A stretch of 64,000 nucleotides of DNA from an uncultured Oscillospiraceae bacterium (GCA_910587285.1 CAJULM010000005.1:31971-95970); one strand, 5' to 3'. Shown: positions 23,328 to 32,000, numbered from the stretch's first letter. Program-made: numbers and translations. Notes: a model not told the origin generated them from the letters alone.

Positions 23328-24626
23328 TCAGTCAGCCGCCAGTTTCTTGGCGGTTTCGGTGTCGATGATGCGCTGCATATTGTCCAGCGCGTCGCTCAGG
23401 CTCTGCTGGCCCGCATACACCTTGTTCAGCTCGTCCAGCACAGGACTTTTCCACTTTGGCTTGGCGGAGTTGTTCACGTTCTGCACCCCGTACTCAAACT
23501 GGTCCATCACCATCTCCACGTTGATATCATAGCCCGCTTTCTCAAAGGCATCGAAGTAGGGCTGCTCGGTGCCGTTGTAGGCGGAGATGGCCGCGCCGTA
23601 GGAGCTGGCCAGCAGCTGGGCCTCCTCGGTGCCAAAGAATTTGATTACGTCTAAGGCGATATCCTTTGTCTTGCCGTGGGCGGCGGTGGCGTAGCACAGG
23701 CCGTTGGAAATGGTGGCCCGGCCGTCGCCGCTGAGGGGATCGGGGCACTTGGGCATGGGGGCGATGTCCCACTTGCCGTCCATATTGGGGAAGTTGACGC
23801 ACTTGTTCATCAGCTCCCAGTTCCCCTCCACGTACATGGAACCGATGCCGGAGAAGAACGCGGTGCCGGGAGCGGTCTCGGCGAAATAGGTCTGCTTGGG
23901 GCACCAGTCGTAGTCCTGAAGGCCCACGTAGAACTCCATGCCCTTCCTGGTGCCGGGCTGGTCAAACCCAGCCCTGGTGAAGTCCTCGTTCAAAATATAG
24001 CCGCCCGCCTGATAGACAAAGCTCCAGTAACCCATCTGATCATCGTTATACGCCAGGAAGCCGTAGTTTCCGGTCTTATCGTAGATGGCCTGGGAGGCGC
24101 TCACCAAATCGTCCCAGGTCCAGTTCTCGTCGGGGTACGCCACCCCAGCGGCATCAAACATCTCCTTATTGTAAATCAGGAAGATATTGTCCTTATCCTT
24201 CGGCACGCCGTACATACGCCCATCGCTGCCCTGGGCGTTACCGATGGAGATGTCGGAAAAATGATTCTCGTAATAATTGGCCTCCACATCATCGTACAGT
24301 TCGGTCACGTCCGCCAGCATACCAAAGTCGGAATAGTACAAAATCTGATTGGTATGCATCCAGAAGATGTCCGGCATGGTGTTGGACTCGGCGGCCGCCT
24401 CCAGCTTGGTCCAATACTCGTTCCAGTTCGTTACCTGCACCTCAATGACCACATCGGGGTGTTTCTCCGTGTAGGCATCGCAGATGGCCTGCATACTCTC
24501 GCGCTGGGCAATGTCCCAGATCTGGAATTTGAGATGGGTCTTGCCGTCCACCGCACCACAGCCGCACAGGGACACCAACAGCGCCACAGCCAGCGCAAGC
24601 GCCGCAATTCGGGGGATTTTTTTCAT
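23328..24626 (-). CDS. sugar-binding lipoprotein of ABC transporter
   Basis: A 432-residue extracytoplasmic solute-binding protein, CUT1 type. Signal peptide with lipobox ending at Cys23 (VSLCGC), then the two-lobed binding fold (WDIAQRES, NTMPDIFWMH, YGVPKDKDNIFLIYNKEMF). The ATG at 24626 is taken because of GAGGAG and the signal peptide. With alpha-galactosidase, fructokinase and a sucrose-cleaving enzyme downstream, raffinose-family oligosaccharides are the likely ligands (inference). Confidence 0.93.
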   Translation of the reverse strand: MKKIPRIAALALAVALLVSLCGCGAVDGKTHLKFQIWDIAQRESMQAICDAYTEKHPDVVIEVQVTNWNEYWTKLEAAAESNTMPDIFWMHTNQILYYSDFGMLADVTELYDDVEANYYENHFSDISIGNAQGSDGRMYGVPKDKDNIFLIYNKEMFDAAGVAYPDENWTWDDLVSASQAIYDKTGNYGFLAYNDDQMGYWSFVYQAGGYILNEDFTRAGFDQPGTRKGMEFYVGLQDYDWCPKQTYFAETAPGTAFFSGIGSMYVEGNWELMNKCVNFPNMDGKWDIAPMPKCPDPLSGDGRATISNGLCYATAAHGKTKDIALDVIKFFGTEEAQLLASSYGAAISAYNGTEQPYFDAFEKAGYDINVEMVMDQFEYGVQNVNNSAKPKWKSPVLDELNKVYAGQQSLSDALDNMQRIIDTETAKKLAAD

Positions 24627-25063
24627 AAACACCACTCCTCTGCTTCTCTGCTCCAATTCTTTTCTGCGCCGCCTCTCCGGCTGCGCTTTCACGGAAATCA
24701 TACCCCTTCTCCCGTGTCGCTGTAAATGGACTGCATTTTTACGAATATACCAAAATGTTGTGTGTAACGCTTTTTGTGCGGTTCACCACACATCCTGGCA
24801 TGTTGTTGTAATTTTCGTCCTAATAGACAGAATTTAATTTATATTTTTAGCTGTTTTGACGGCCGTTTTTCTTGTTTTCCCCTGTCTCGCCAAACGGCAA
24901 CAGCAAGGTCCATATTTCACCTGGCAAAATGCGTGTTTCATGGAAGAAAAAGGACGGCCCACTGCCTGCGCTGACCCGTACGCCGCCACCGCATTTTTCA
25001 CGGAGTACATTTCAGGAATGCCCTTTCATTTCCAGTTTCCACCCGATATGATAAAGGGCACGA
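24627..25063. other. AT-rich intergenic region upstream of the sugar operon
   Basis: About 435 bp with no convincing gene. On the minus strand a TATATT -10 candidate lies at 24744-24749, with an overlapping cre-like site at its -35 side. The right part has no visible features except the flank of the chemoreceptor remnant. Confidence 0.4.
24763..24776. promoter_or_regulatory. possible catabolite-responsive element (cre)
   Basis: The minus strand reads CAAAAAGCGTTACA, close to the cre consensus TGAAANCGNTNNCA except at the first two positions. It overlaps the -35 zone of the sugar operon, where CcpA would repress. Confidence 0.35.
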
Positions 25064-25204
25064 ATGAAGTTCCTGAATCGGCAGATCTCCTCCGTGGTGC
25101 AAAGCAATGTGGCCGCCGCAGAGACCAGCGCCGTCAGCGAGGAGCTGTCCGGCCAGGCCGCCATGCTGAATGATTTGGCCTCCAAATTCCGGCTGAAGAA
25201 ATAG
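25064..25204 (+). pseudogene. C-terminal remnant of a methyl-accepting chemotaxis protein
   Basis: A 46-codon frame whose residues from QISSVVQSNVAAAETSAV onward, through SEELSGQAAMLNDLASKF to a stop, match the conserved C-terminal end of chemoreceptor signalling domains. Everything upstream (sensor, membrane, HAMP, most of the coiled coil) is missing, so this is a gene remnant, not a functional receptor. A stem GAGGGCGG / CCGCCCTC at about 25210-25245 just after the stop may be its old terminator. Confidence 0.7.
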
Positions 25205-25271
25205 ACAAAACGAGGGCGGCCGGCTCCCAAACAGGGAACTGACCGCCCTCTCTTGTCCGCCCGCCAGGGCA

Positions 25272-25300
25272 TTGACAGCGCCGCCCAAACCAGGTAAAAT
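25272..25300 (+). promoter_or_regulatory. sigma-70 promoter of the MATE gene
   Basis: TTGACA, 17-bp spacer, TAAAAT. Leader of about 30 nt. Confidence 0.85.
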
Positions 25301-25335
25301 ATTGAAAACCTTTGACGGAGGGCGGGCAGATACCC

Positions 25336-26691
25336 ATGGAGAAAGATTTAACCCGGGGACCGGTGATGGCCTCTATGCTTCGCTTTGCCGTCCCCATGAT
25401 TCTGGGCGACCTGCTCCAGCAATGCTACAACGTGGCGGACACCCTGATCGTGGGCAATTATCTGGGGAAAAACGCCCTGGCCGCCGTGGGCTCCTCCTTC
25501 ACGCTGATGACCTTTCTCACCTCCATTCTGCTGGGGCTGTGTATGGGCAGCGGGGCGGTGTTCTCCATCCGCTTTGGCCAGCGGGACACAGAGGGATTGC
25601 GGGAGGGCGCGCTGGCCTCCTTCGTACTCATTGCCGCGCTCACTGCGGCGCTGAACGTCCTGTCCTTTGCCTGTCTGGACTGGCTACGGCTGTTCCTGCG
25701 GGTGCCGGACGAGGTGTGGCCCATGATGCGGGACTACCTGTCGGTGATTTTCTTAGGCATCACCGCCACATATTTCTATAACTTTTTCGCCTGCTTCCTT
25801 CGGGCAGTGGGCAATTCTCTGGCCCCGCTGATTTTTTTGGCGGTCTCCGCCGCGCTCAACATCGCCCTGGACCTGTGGTTCGTCCTGGGCTTGGAGCGGG
25901 GCGTGGCCGGCGCCGCCGAGGCCACTGTCATCGCTCAATATCTCTCCGGCCTGGCCATCGCGGCCTACGCCCTGGCCCGGTGTCCCCAGCTGCGTCTGTC
26001 CAAAGGGCTTCGCCTCCGCTGGGCCCGTGTGCGGGAGATCACCGGGTTTTCCATCCTCACCTGCGTGCAGCAGTCCGTGATGAACCTGGGCATCCTCATG
26101 GTTCAGGGCTTGGTGAACAGCTTCGGTCCCACGGTAATGGCCGCCTTCGCCGCTGCGGTGAAGATTGACGCCTTCGCCTATATGCCTGTTCAGGATTTTG
26201 GCAACGCCTTTTCCACTTTTATCGCCCAAAACTACGGCGCGAAGCAGGAGCAGCGCATCCGCGCCGGACTGAAGGGCGCGGTACTGACCGCCTTCATCTT
26301 CTGCGCGGTGGTATCCGCTTTGGTGTGTGCGTTTGCCCAGCCCCTCATGGGGCTGTTCGTGGAGGCCGCAGAGGCGGAGACCATCCTGGAAGGCGTGCGC
26401 TACCTGCGCATTGAAGGCGCGTTTTACTGTGGCATCGGCTGCCTGTTTCTGCTGTACGGCCTGTACCGCGCTCTGGGCCGGCCGGGGATGTCAGTGGTGC
26501 TCACCGTGGTCTCTCTGGGCACCCGCGTGGCGCTGGCCCACATCCTGTCCGCCATCCCCGCCATCGGCGTGGCAGGGATTTGGTGGTCAGTGCCTATCGG
26601 CTGGGTGCTGGCGGACGCGGTGGGGCTGAGCTTTTATCTGCTCAATCAGAAAAAGCTATTCGCCTGGGACGGTCCCCCATCGAACGGTTAA
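25336..26691 (+). CDS. MATE-family efflux transporter
   Basis: A 451-residue multidrug/toxin exporter with 12 membrane helices in two related halves. The first half has MILGDLLQQCYNVADTLIVGNYLG, the second ILTCVQQSVMNLGILMVQGLVNSFG, both typical of MATE proteins driven by Na+ or H+. The ATG at 25336 is chosen over an in-frame TTG at 25312; GGAGGGCGGG lies upstream. Single gene between its own promoter and a strong terminator. Substrate not predictable. Confidence 0.93.
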   Translation: MEKDLTRGPVMASMLRFAVPMILGDLLQQCYNVADTLIVGNYLGKNALAAVGSSFTLMTFLTSILLGLCMGSGAVFSIRFGQRDTEGLREGALASFVLIAALTAALNVLSFACLDWLRLFLRVPDEVWPMMRDYLSVIFLGITATYFYNFFACFLRAVGNSLAPLIFLAVSAALNIALDLWFVLGLERGVAGAAEATVIAQYLSGLAIAAYALARCPQLRLSKGLRLRWARVREITGFSILTCVQQSVMNLGILMVQGLVNSFGPTVMAAFAAAVKIDAFAYMPVQDFGNAFSTFIAQNYGAKQEQRIRAGLKGAVLTAFIFCAVVSALVCAFAQPLMGLFVEAAEAETILEGVRYLRIEGAFYCGIGCLFLLYGLYRALGRPGMSVVLTVVSLGTRVALAHILSAIPAIGVAGIWWSVPIGWVLADAVGLSFYLLNQKKLFAWDGPPSNG

Positions 26692-26694
26692 AAA

Positions 26695-26729
26695 ACGGCC
26701 CCCGCAGAGCTTCCCTCTGCGGGGGCCGT
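26695..26729. terminator. intrinsic terminator (MATE / cupin, convergent)
   Basis: Strong stem GGCCCCCGCAGAG / CTCTGCGGGGGCC, short loop. Confidence 0.85.
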
Positions 26730-26740
26730 CTTGCGCACGC

Positions 26741-27100
26741 TCAGGTGCCCTCCAATACCCCGTCATCCTTTGTATAGCCCTCCAGGGAGTTCTCCTTCAC
26801 CTGGATGCAGATGAAACGGATGTCAGCATCCTCCGCCGCGGAGAACTGGCGCTTTGCCGCCGGAGAAACGCGAATCCAATCGCCAGCCGCCAGTTCCACG
26901 GTTTCCCCGTCAATGACGGCCTTGCCCTTTCCCTCCAGAATCCCGTAAATTTCCTCGTTCTGCTTGTGGGAGTGCACAAACGGCACGCCCACCCCCGCCG
27001 GGAGATGATTGACGCTGATTTCCGCCCCGGTGAGGGAAAGGCTGTCGTGCAGCTCAGCCCTGGCCTCAGAACCCACCGTTACCTTTTTGTAGTTTGCCAT
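26741..27100 (-). CDS. small cupin-domain protein
   Basis: A 119-residue single-cupin protein. Metal-binding motif 1 is HSHKQNEEIYGILEGKG (two His and Glu); motif 2 follows in LAAGDWIRVSPAAKRQF. The start at 27100 has AGGAGG. Function not predictable beyond a metal-dependent small-molecule sensor or isomerase. It is downstream of an Rrf2 regulator gene and has its own promoter overlapping that gene's stop, within a nested dyad that the regulator could bind. Confidence 0.85.
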   Translation of the reverse strand: MANYKKVTVGSEARAELHDSLSLTGAEISVNHLPAGVGVPFVHSHKQNEEIYGILEGKGKAVIDGETVELAAGDWIRVSPAAKRQFSAAEDADIRFICIQVKENSLEGYTKDDGVLEGT

Positions 27101-27121
27101 CAGAATAACCTCCTGTCTTGT

Positions 27122-27183
27122 TGTAACCATCGTTGGCACATTACAGATCATACCACCTTTTCGTTGTAATGTCAATGGTTACA
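27122..27183 (-). promoter_or_regulatory. cupin promoter inside a nested inverted repeat
   Basis: Minus-strand TTGACA (27170-27175), 17-bp spacer, TATGAT (27147-27152). Outer arms TGTAACCAT / ATGGTTACA (27122-27130, 27175-27183) and inner arms ACATTACA / TGTAATGT (27138-27145, 27165-27172) bracket it: a likely operator, probably for the adjacent Rrf2 regulator. Confidence 0.7.
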
Positions 27184-27610
27184 TCACGACTTTTTTCATA
27201 TCGTTCCAAACATCCTGCATTGTGATTGAGCTCATCTCGTTCTCCATGGCCCTTTGAATCCGCTCCAGCCTTGCGTCCAAAACGGCGTGAATATTTCTTC
27301 CCACAGGGCAGTGCTCATTCGGGTCTTCATGAAAATGAAACAGCGCTCCCGAATCCACGCACTCTACGGCACGATAGAGGTCAAGCAGGGTAATCTCCTC
27401 CAGCGGCCTTGCCGTATCCGCCCCTCCGCTCCCCCGCCGGACACAGACAAGCCCGGCCTTTTTCAGCTGCTGCAACAGCCTTCTGATCACAACCGGGTTG
27501 GCGTTTACACTCGATGCGAGAAGCTCGCTCGTCACTTTATGGTCATTCTTAAACGTCTCAATACATATGAGCACATGAACCGCAACCGTGAATCTGCTTG
27601 AAATCTGCAT
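27179..27610 (-). CDS. Rrf2-family transcriptional regulator
   Basis: A 143-residue Rrf2 protein. Winged HTH at about 1-60 (RFTVAVHVLICIE... SSVNANPVVIRRLLQQLKKAG), then the dimer helix. A Cys is present (NEHCPVG), but the three-Cys Fe-S cluster of IscR/NsrR is not, so it is a cluster-free type such as YwnA/CymR. The ATG at 27610 has GAGGAGG. It precedes the cupin gene and probably controls it. Confidence 0.9.
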   Translation of the reverse strand: MQISSRFTVAVHVLICIETFKNDHKVTSELLASSVNANPVVIRRLLQQLKKAGLVCVRRGSGGADTARPLEEITLLDLYRAVECVDSGALFHFHEDPNEHCPVGRNIHAVLDARLERIQRAMENEMSSITMQDVWNDMKKVVM

Positions 27611-27669
27611 CACGCGCCTCCTCACCCAGAAAAGCAATCTCGCCATATTCTCAATATGAACAAAACCTA

Positions 27670-27735
27670 TTATAATGCACTGCCCGCCAGCGCTGCGCAA
27701 AGCGCCGCAGCTAAAAGCAGACCTACTTTTTTCAT
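27670..27735 (-). CDS. 21-codon signal-peptide-like open frame
   Basis: Starts MKKVGLLLAAALCAALAG and stops four residues later: a basic start and hydrophobic run like an export signal, with nothing after it. AGGAAAGGA lies about 16 nt upstream. Either the remnant of a lost exported protein, a leader peptide, or chance. It lies between the terminator of the hydrolase side and the Rrf2 gene. Confidence 0.25.
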   Translation of the reverse strand: MKKVGLLLAAALCAALAGSAL

Positions 27736-27815
27736 GCGCAAATTTCATTCCTTTCCTGAGAATTGTTCTATTGTACTACAGTTGTCACCCAAAGTCAAAC
27801 CGTCAGAAAACGCGA

Positions 27816-27848
27816 AAGGGGGACGCTTCCTCAAAAAGCGTCCCCCTT
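27816..27848. terminator. intrinsic terminator
   Basis: Stem AAGGGGGACGCTT / AAGCGTCCCCCTT, 7-nt loop. It ends the minus-strand unit from the hydrolase gene on the right or a plus-strand transcript from the left. Confidence 0.7.
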
Positions 27849-27881
27849 CTTTGTTCAAACGTACCCGTCAGCTCAAATTTA

Positions 27882-28898
27882 TTACGAGAAAAATTTCTCC
27901 ACCGCCGCCACGAACTGCGCGGGGGACTCTAAATGACACCCGTGCCCACCCGGCAAAACCTGTTCCTCATACCGTCCGCCATTGGTGGCGTACCGCTCCA
28001 GCACCTCGCGGGTCTGGGCCACCATCGGCTGGGGTGGGATAACCTCCGCCCCCGGCCAGCCGGGAACGATCCCCGCCTGCCCCAGATAGCCGAAATCGCA
28101 CAGGGAGGTGTCGCTCACCATGATGTCACTGTCCCCCCGCACCCACAGCACCGGCGGCTTGGCCGGTGTGTCCGCCAGAGCGGAGAGGTTGCCGTGATTG
28201 GGGGCCATGGTGTTGCAAACGCCCTTGTCTCCCGCCGCCACAAAGGGCCACTGGGAAACCTGCCGGGTGTCGCCGGGGTACATCCCCTCCCCCACCTTGG
28301 TTTTGAGCATCTCCGTGATGAAGCGCTCCTCCCACTCACCCTCCATGCGGAACGGAGGCTTAAAGTATACGCTGTTGAGGGTGGTGCGCAAAAACTCCCG
28401 TTCGCCGGACAGCAGGGACTGCACCAGCTGAGCATTGGCGCAGCCGCCGCCGGAGGCCAGCCCCGGCGGGTCCAGCATCACGCCGTCCGCCCCCTTCGTC
28501 CCCCCAAAGCCACAGGGAGAACCGGGGTTGATGAGAATCAGGCCCGTAAGCTGCCCGCCGTGCTCCATGGCATACTGCATGGCTACGCAGCCCCCCATGG
28601 ACCAGCCAGCCACGGCAAATCGCTCCCAGCCCAGCGCGGCGGTAAACTCCGCCAGATCATCCGTCCAGTCCCCAAACCCCCGGGTGGCGTCCACTGGAAG
28701 GGCCTCAGAATCGCCGAAGCATCGCAGGTCCGGGGCGACCACGTCAAACCTCTCCGCCAGGGCAGGGAACAGCGGCAGATAGAACACGGAGGAGGACACA
28801 TTGCCGTGGACGAGCAGTAGCTTCCGGCTGTTTCCCTCCCCGGCCCGGTAATAGGCGGTGGTCAACCGCCCAGTGGTGAGAAATTGCTGTTTGTACAT
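27882..28898 (-). CDS. alpha/beta hydrolase
   Basis: A 338-residue alpha/beta-hydrolase. Oxyanion-hole region LLVHGNVSS, nucleophile elbow GWSMGG (Ser about residue 118), acid in VRGDSDIM and catalytic His near the end in GGHGCHLESP. The start has GAAAGGAG. It follows the TetR gene by 26 bp and is last in the long Liv/CoA operon. Substrate unknown; an ester or thioester is plausible given the CoA-linked neighbours. Confidence 0.85.
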   Translation of the reverse strand: MYKQQFLTTGRLTTAYYRAGEGNSRKLLLVHGNVSSSVFYLPLFPALAERFDVVAPDLRCFGDSEALPVDATRGFGDWTDDLAEFTAALGWERFAVAGWSMGGCVAMQYAMEHGGQLTGLILINPGSPCGFGGTKGADGVMLDPPGLASGGGCANAQLVQSLLSGEREFLRTTLNSVYFKPPFRMEGEWEERFITEMLKTKVGEGMYPGDTRQVSQWPFVAAGDKGVCNTMAPNHGNLSALADTPAKPPVLWVRGDSDIMVSDTSLCDFGYLGQAGIVPGWPGAEVIPPQPMVAQTREVLERYATNGGRYEEQVLPGGHGCHLESPAQFVAAVEKFFS

Positions 28899-28924
28899 GA
28901 CGCTTGCTCCTTTCAGCAGGGCAG

Positions 28925-29656
28925 TCAGTCCTCCGGCGCTTCCTCCCCGGCGGCAGGGGCCTCCTCCCCTTCGTCGTCCAGGTCATCATCGTCAAATTCC
29001 ACCTGGATTCGAATCGCGGGCGGAGCAGGCGGGGGCGCTACCGCATCGGTCTTGGCAAAAATGCCCCCTTCGATAATGTGCATGAAGCTCTCCACCACCC
29101 GTTCCACATCAGTGGGGTAATCCTGAAACAAGCCCCAGTTCAGACCCAGAAAGTTGGACGCGCCCATGAGGGTGTAAGCCAGCACCTCGCTGTCAATCTC
29201 CTGCCGGAGCTCCCCCGACGCCTTCGCCGCGTCTATTCCCCGCATATAAGAGCGGCAGAAGCTCACATAGTAATCCGTGAACAGCTGCTTATCAATATAC
29301 AGGGATTCCCAAATGATGTGGTACATATAGCGGTTTTCCCGCACGAAATGCAGCCATTCCCGCAGACCCACCTCCTCCGCCTTCCGGCGGGTGGCGCACC
29401 CCTGAATCGCTTGATTCAGATGCTTGCGGATCATGTGGCTGCATTGCAGCAGCAAAAACCGGTAGAGATTGTACTTCCCGTCAAAGTAGACGTAAAAGGT
29501 GCCCGAGGCCACCCCTGCCCGCCGGGTGATGTCGTTGATGGAGGCGTTGTGATACCCTTTTTCATAGAATTCCTGGGCGGCGGCGCTGACAATGCGGTTG
29601 AGCGTCTCACGCCCCTTTTTAGTTTTAGGCCGGTTGATCAAGGCTCTGTGATCCAA
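28925..29656 (-). CDS. TetR-family transcriptional regulator
   Basis: A 243-residue TetR protein: N-terminal HTH (about 18-65; FYEKGYHNASINDITRRAGV then SGTFYVYF), helical ligand domain, and an unusual acidic Pro/Ala/Glu tail of about 25 residues (EFDDDDLDDEGEE). I read the start as TTG at 29656, because AGGGGAG is 8 nt upstream and in-frame ATGs further up lack a site. It is the best candidate to bind the twin operators at 38169-38184 and 38313-38328, which control the Liv/CoA operon and maoC. Confidence 0.85.
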   Translation of the reverse strand: MDHRALINRPKTKKGRETLNRIVSAAAQEFYEKGYHNASINDITRRAGVASGTFYVYFDGKYNLYRFLLLQCSHMIRKHLNQAIQGCATRRKAEEVGLREWLHFVRENRYMYHIIWESLYIDKQLFTDYYVSFCRSYMRGIDAAKASGELRQEIDSEVLAYTLMGASNFLGLNWGLFQDYPTDVERVVESFMHIIEGGIFAKTDAVAPPPAPPAIRIQVEFDDDDLDDEGEEAPAAGEEAPED

Positions 29657-29737
29657 GTTGAAGTCTCCCCTCTTTATTTGAGCCGGTTCATTGGAACCCA
29701 GTATAGCCTTTTCCAGTCGCAAAATCAATCAATTTAT

Positions 29738-30553
29738 TCAGGATATGTGATATTCCGTCTTAGATGCGTTGCAAAAGCCCAGAGTGAGCGCGGCGAACAG
29801 CACCGGCTGCTCATACATGGAGGCGTGGCCGCAGCCAGGCAGGACGGCATAGTGGCTGTTCGGAATCTGACGGTGGAGCAGCTGCTGCTCCTCCACAGGA
29901 GTGAGGTAATCCTGCTGGCAGGACACGATAAGGGTGGGCGCCTGAATCTCCCCCAGCCGGTCCGTCACATCATAGTTTCGGGCACTGTTGGTGAGGCGGA
30001 TCATGGGCTGGATAAAATTAGGGTCGCCGAACACAGGGCGCAGGGTCTCCCTCCGCTGGGCCATCCAGTCCTGCTTCTCCCGGTAAAACCGAGGCGAGTA
30101 GATCACCGGGATGGTGGTGAGATAATAGGCGTCCGCATCGCCGGCGGCCAGATTCCACGCATCCCCGATGTCCCCCAGCCAGGGGCCGGTGCGGGCGGTG
30201 GTGTTGAACAGCAGCAGCCGTTCCACCCGCTCTTGGTGCTCGATGGCAAAGCGTAGCGCCACCTCCCCGCCGTAGGAGATGCCCAGCACACAGACCCGGC
30301 CGATGTTCAAGTGGTCCAGCAGGGCCAGCGCCACCTCCGCCTGAAGGGCCTGGTCGAAGGGGCCGTCCATCCGGACGGACCGGCCCTGATCCAGAAAGTC
30401 CAGAAGAATCAGCCGGTTATTTTGGGAAAAGGGCTCCACAAACTCCGCCCAGCTCCTACAGGACATCATGATGCCGTTGAGCACCAGCAGAGGCTTGCCC
30501 TGGCCGTGCTCCTCGTAATAAATCTGCTTGCCTTGAAATTCAAAATATGCCAT
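29738..30553 (-). CDS. alpha/beta hydrolase
   Basis: A 271-residue alpha/beta-hydrolase with nucleophile elbow GISYGG (Ser about 95), acid in SCQQDYLTP and His in GCGHASMYE. Oxyanion region LLVLNGIMMS. The ATG at 30553 has GGGGGG. It lies 13 bp after the CoA-transferase gene, so co-transcribed. Probably hydrolyses an ester, lactone or ring-cleavage product upstream of the CoA steps (inference). Confidence 0.85.
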   Translation of the reverse strand: MAYFEFQGKQIYYEEHGQGKPLLVLNGIMMSCRSWAEFVEPFSQNNRLILLDFLDQGRSVRMDGPFDQALQAEVALALLDHLNIGRVCVLGISYGGEVALRFAIEHQERVERLLLFNTTARTGPWLGDIGDAWNLAAGDADAYYLTTIPVIYSPRFYREKQDWMAQRRETLRPVFGDPNFIQPMIRLTNSARNYDVTDRLGEIQAPTLIVSCQQDYLTPVEEQQLLHRQIPNSHYAVLPGCGHASMYEQPVLFAALTLGFCNASKTEYHIS

Positions 30554-30566
30554 CGCTGAGCCCCCC

Positions 30567-31883
30567 TTATCGGCGCCTGCCCAGGATGCCCACCTGGACA
30601 GCCTGCTCCCACAGCTCCTCCCGGAACTTGGGGTGGGCAATCTCGATGAGCCGAGCTACCCGGTCCCGCAGGCTGGTGCCCCGCAGCTCAGCCACTCCGT
30701 ACTCCGTGACCACCCGGTCCACATCGTTGCGGGACAGGCTCACCGCCGCGCCCATGGTGAGCTGAGGCACAATCTTGGACACCTCGCGCTTTTCCCCCGT
30801 GGCGGGGTCCTTTACCATGGCGGTGGAGTAGAGCGCGATGATGGACTTGCCATTTCTGGACATCTGGGCACCGATGGCGGTGTCCGCCTGGCCGCCGGTG
30901 CCGGAATACTGCCGGGAACCGATGGACTCGCTGGCGCACTGGCCGGTGAGGTCCACCTCCAGGGAGGTGTTGATGGAGATCTGGTTGTCGTTCTGGGCGA
31001 TGGTGTAGGGGTCGTTCACCCAGGCCCCGTCCATCACCGCCACAGCGGGGTTGTAATCCACAAACTCATACAGCTCCGGGATGCCCATGGCGAAGGTGGT
31101 GACGATTTTGCCCCGGTTGATCTGCTTATACTTGCCGTTGATGACGCCCATTTTCGCCAGACGCATCATGCCGCTGGTGAGCATCTCGGTGTGCGCCCCC
31201 AGGTCATTCTTACTCTCCAGGGCGGCGGCCACCGCGTTGGGGATGCCGCCGATGCCCAGCTGGATGCACGACCCATCGGGCACCATCTCGGCTATGAGCT
31301 TCCCGATGGCGGCGTCCTTCTCTGTGAAGGGCAGATCAGGCGTGACGGGGGGCAGGTAGTCCGCCCGGATAAGGTAGTCCACGTCGGACACGTGAACCTG
31401 TACGTCCCCCAAAGTATAGGGCATATTGGGGTTGACCTCCAGCATCACCAGGTCGGCGGCCTCCAGCATCCGCTTCTCGTAGGTGTTAGACAGGGACAGG
31501 GAGATATACCCGTGCTTATCCGGCATGGATGCCGCGCCCACGTAGATGTTGGGCTTGACAAATTGAAGGCGCTTGGTTGCGGCCAAGTGGAGATGGTTGG
31601 GAATATAGGCCATATTGCCGTTGCCGTGGGCCTTGCGCATCTGAGGCGCAAAAAACCACCCATCCACCTCAAAGGAATCGGCGTACTCCGGCTTGTAGAT
31701 TTCAGAGGGGTGAGTGGGCAGGCAGTTGGTCACCTTCACGCCCTTTACCCGGCCGGCAATGGTGTGCAGCCGGCCCATAAACAGCCCGGCCTCCGACGCG
31801 CCCAGGCCGGTGACGACCACATCGCCGGATTTGACAAAGGACAGGGCCTTCTCCACGCTGATGCACTTCTCCTCATAGCTCAT
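30567..31883 (-). CDS. acetyl-CoA hydrolase/transferase family CoA-transferase
   Basis: A 438-residue family I CoA-transferase like 4-hydroxybutyrate or butyrate:acetyl-CoA CoA-transferase. Catalytic Glu233 lies in GAHTEMLTSG, and the CoA-binding glycine stretch is QLGIGGIPNAV. It swaps CoA between acetyl-CoA and a carboxylic acid, activating the acid without ATP. The start has AGGAGC. It sits between the Liv binding protein and a hydrolase, suggesting that the imported compound is activated as a CoA thioester. Confidence 0.93.
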   Translation of the reverse strand: MSYEEKCISVEKALSFVKSGDVVVTGLGASEAGLFMGRLHTIAGRVKGVKVTNCLPTHPSEIYKPEYADSFEVDGWFFAPQMRKAHGNGNMAYIPNHLHLAATKRLQFVKPNIYVGAASMPDKHGYISLSLSNTYEKRMLEAADLVMLEVNPNMPYTLGDVQVHVSDVDYLIRADYLPPVTPDLPFTEKDAAIGKLIAEMVPDGSCIQLGIGGIPNAVAAALESKNDLGAHTEMLTSGMMRLAKMGVINGKYKQINRGKIVTTFAMGIPELYEFVDYNPAVAVMDGAWVNDPYTIAQNDNQISINTSLEVDLTGQCASESIGSRQYSGTGGQADTAIGAQMSRNGKSIIALYSTAMVKDPATGEKREVSKIVPQLTMGAAVSLSRNDVDRVVTEYGVAELRGTSLRDRVARLIEIAHPKFREELWEQAVQVGILGRRR

Positions 31884-31946
31884 AAAAAACAGCTCCTTTT
31901 ATTTTGCATAGGGGCGCGGTCCCCCGGCCACATAGGACGCGCAGCA

Positions 31947-31966
31947 GGGGAGGAGCCCTCCTCCCC
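31947..31966. other. intergenic hairpin between binding protein and CoA-transferase
   Basis: 9-bp arms GGGGAGGAG / CTCCTCCCC with a 2-nt gap, extendable on both sides. No U-run: probable mRNA stability or attenuation element that raises the binding protein over downstream genes. Confidence 0.5.
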
Positions 31967-32000
31967 CGCCGCGCCGATTTCACCTGCTATAATAGTTCGG

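Noticed and set aside
29680..29692. Third TetR operator (TGAGCCGGTTCA) upstream of the TetR gene
   Set aside because: Shares only CGGTTCA with the twin operators and has a 12-bp rather than 14-bp spacing; not strong enough to list.
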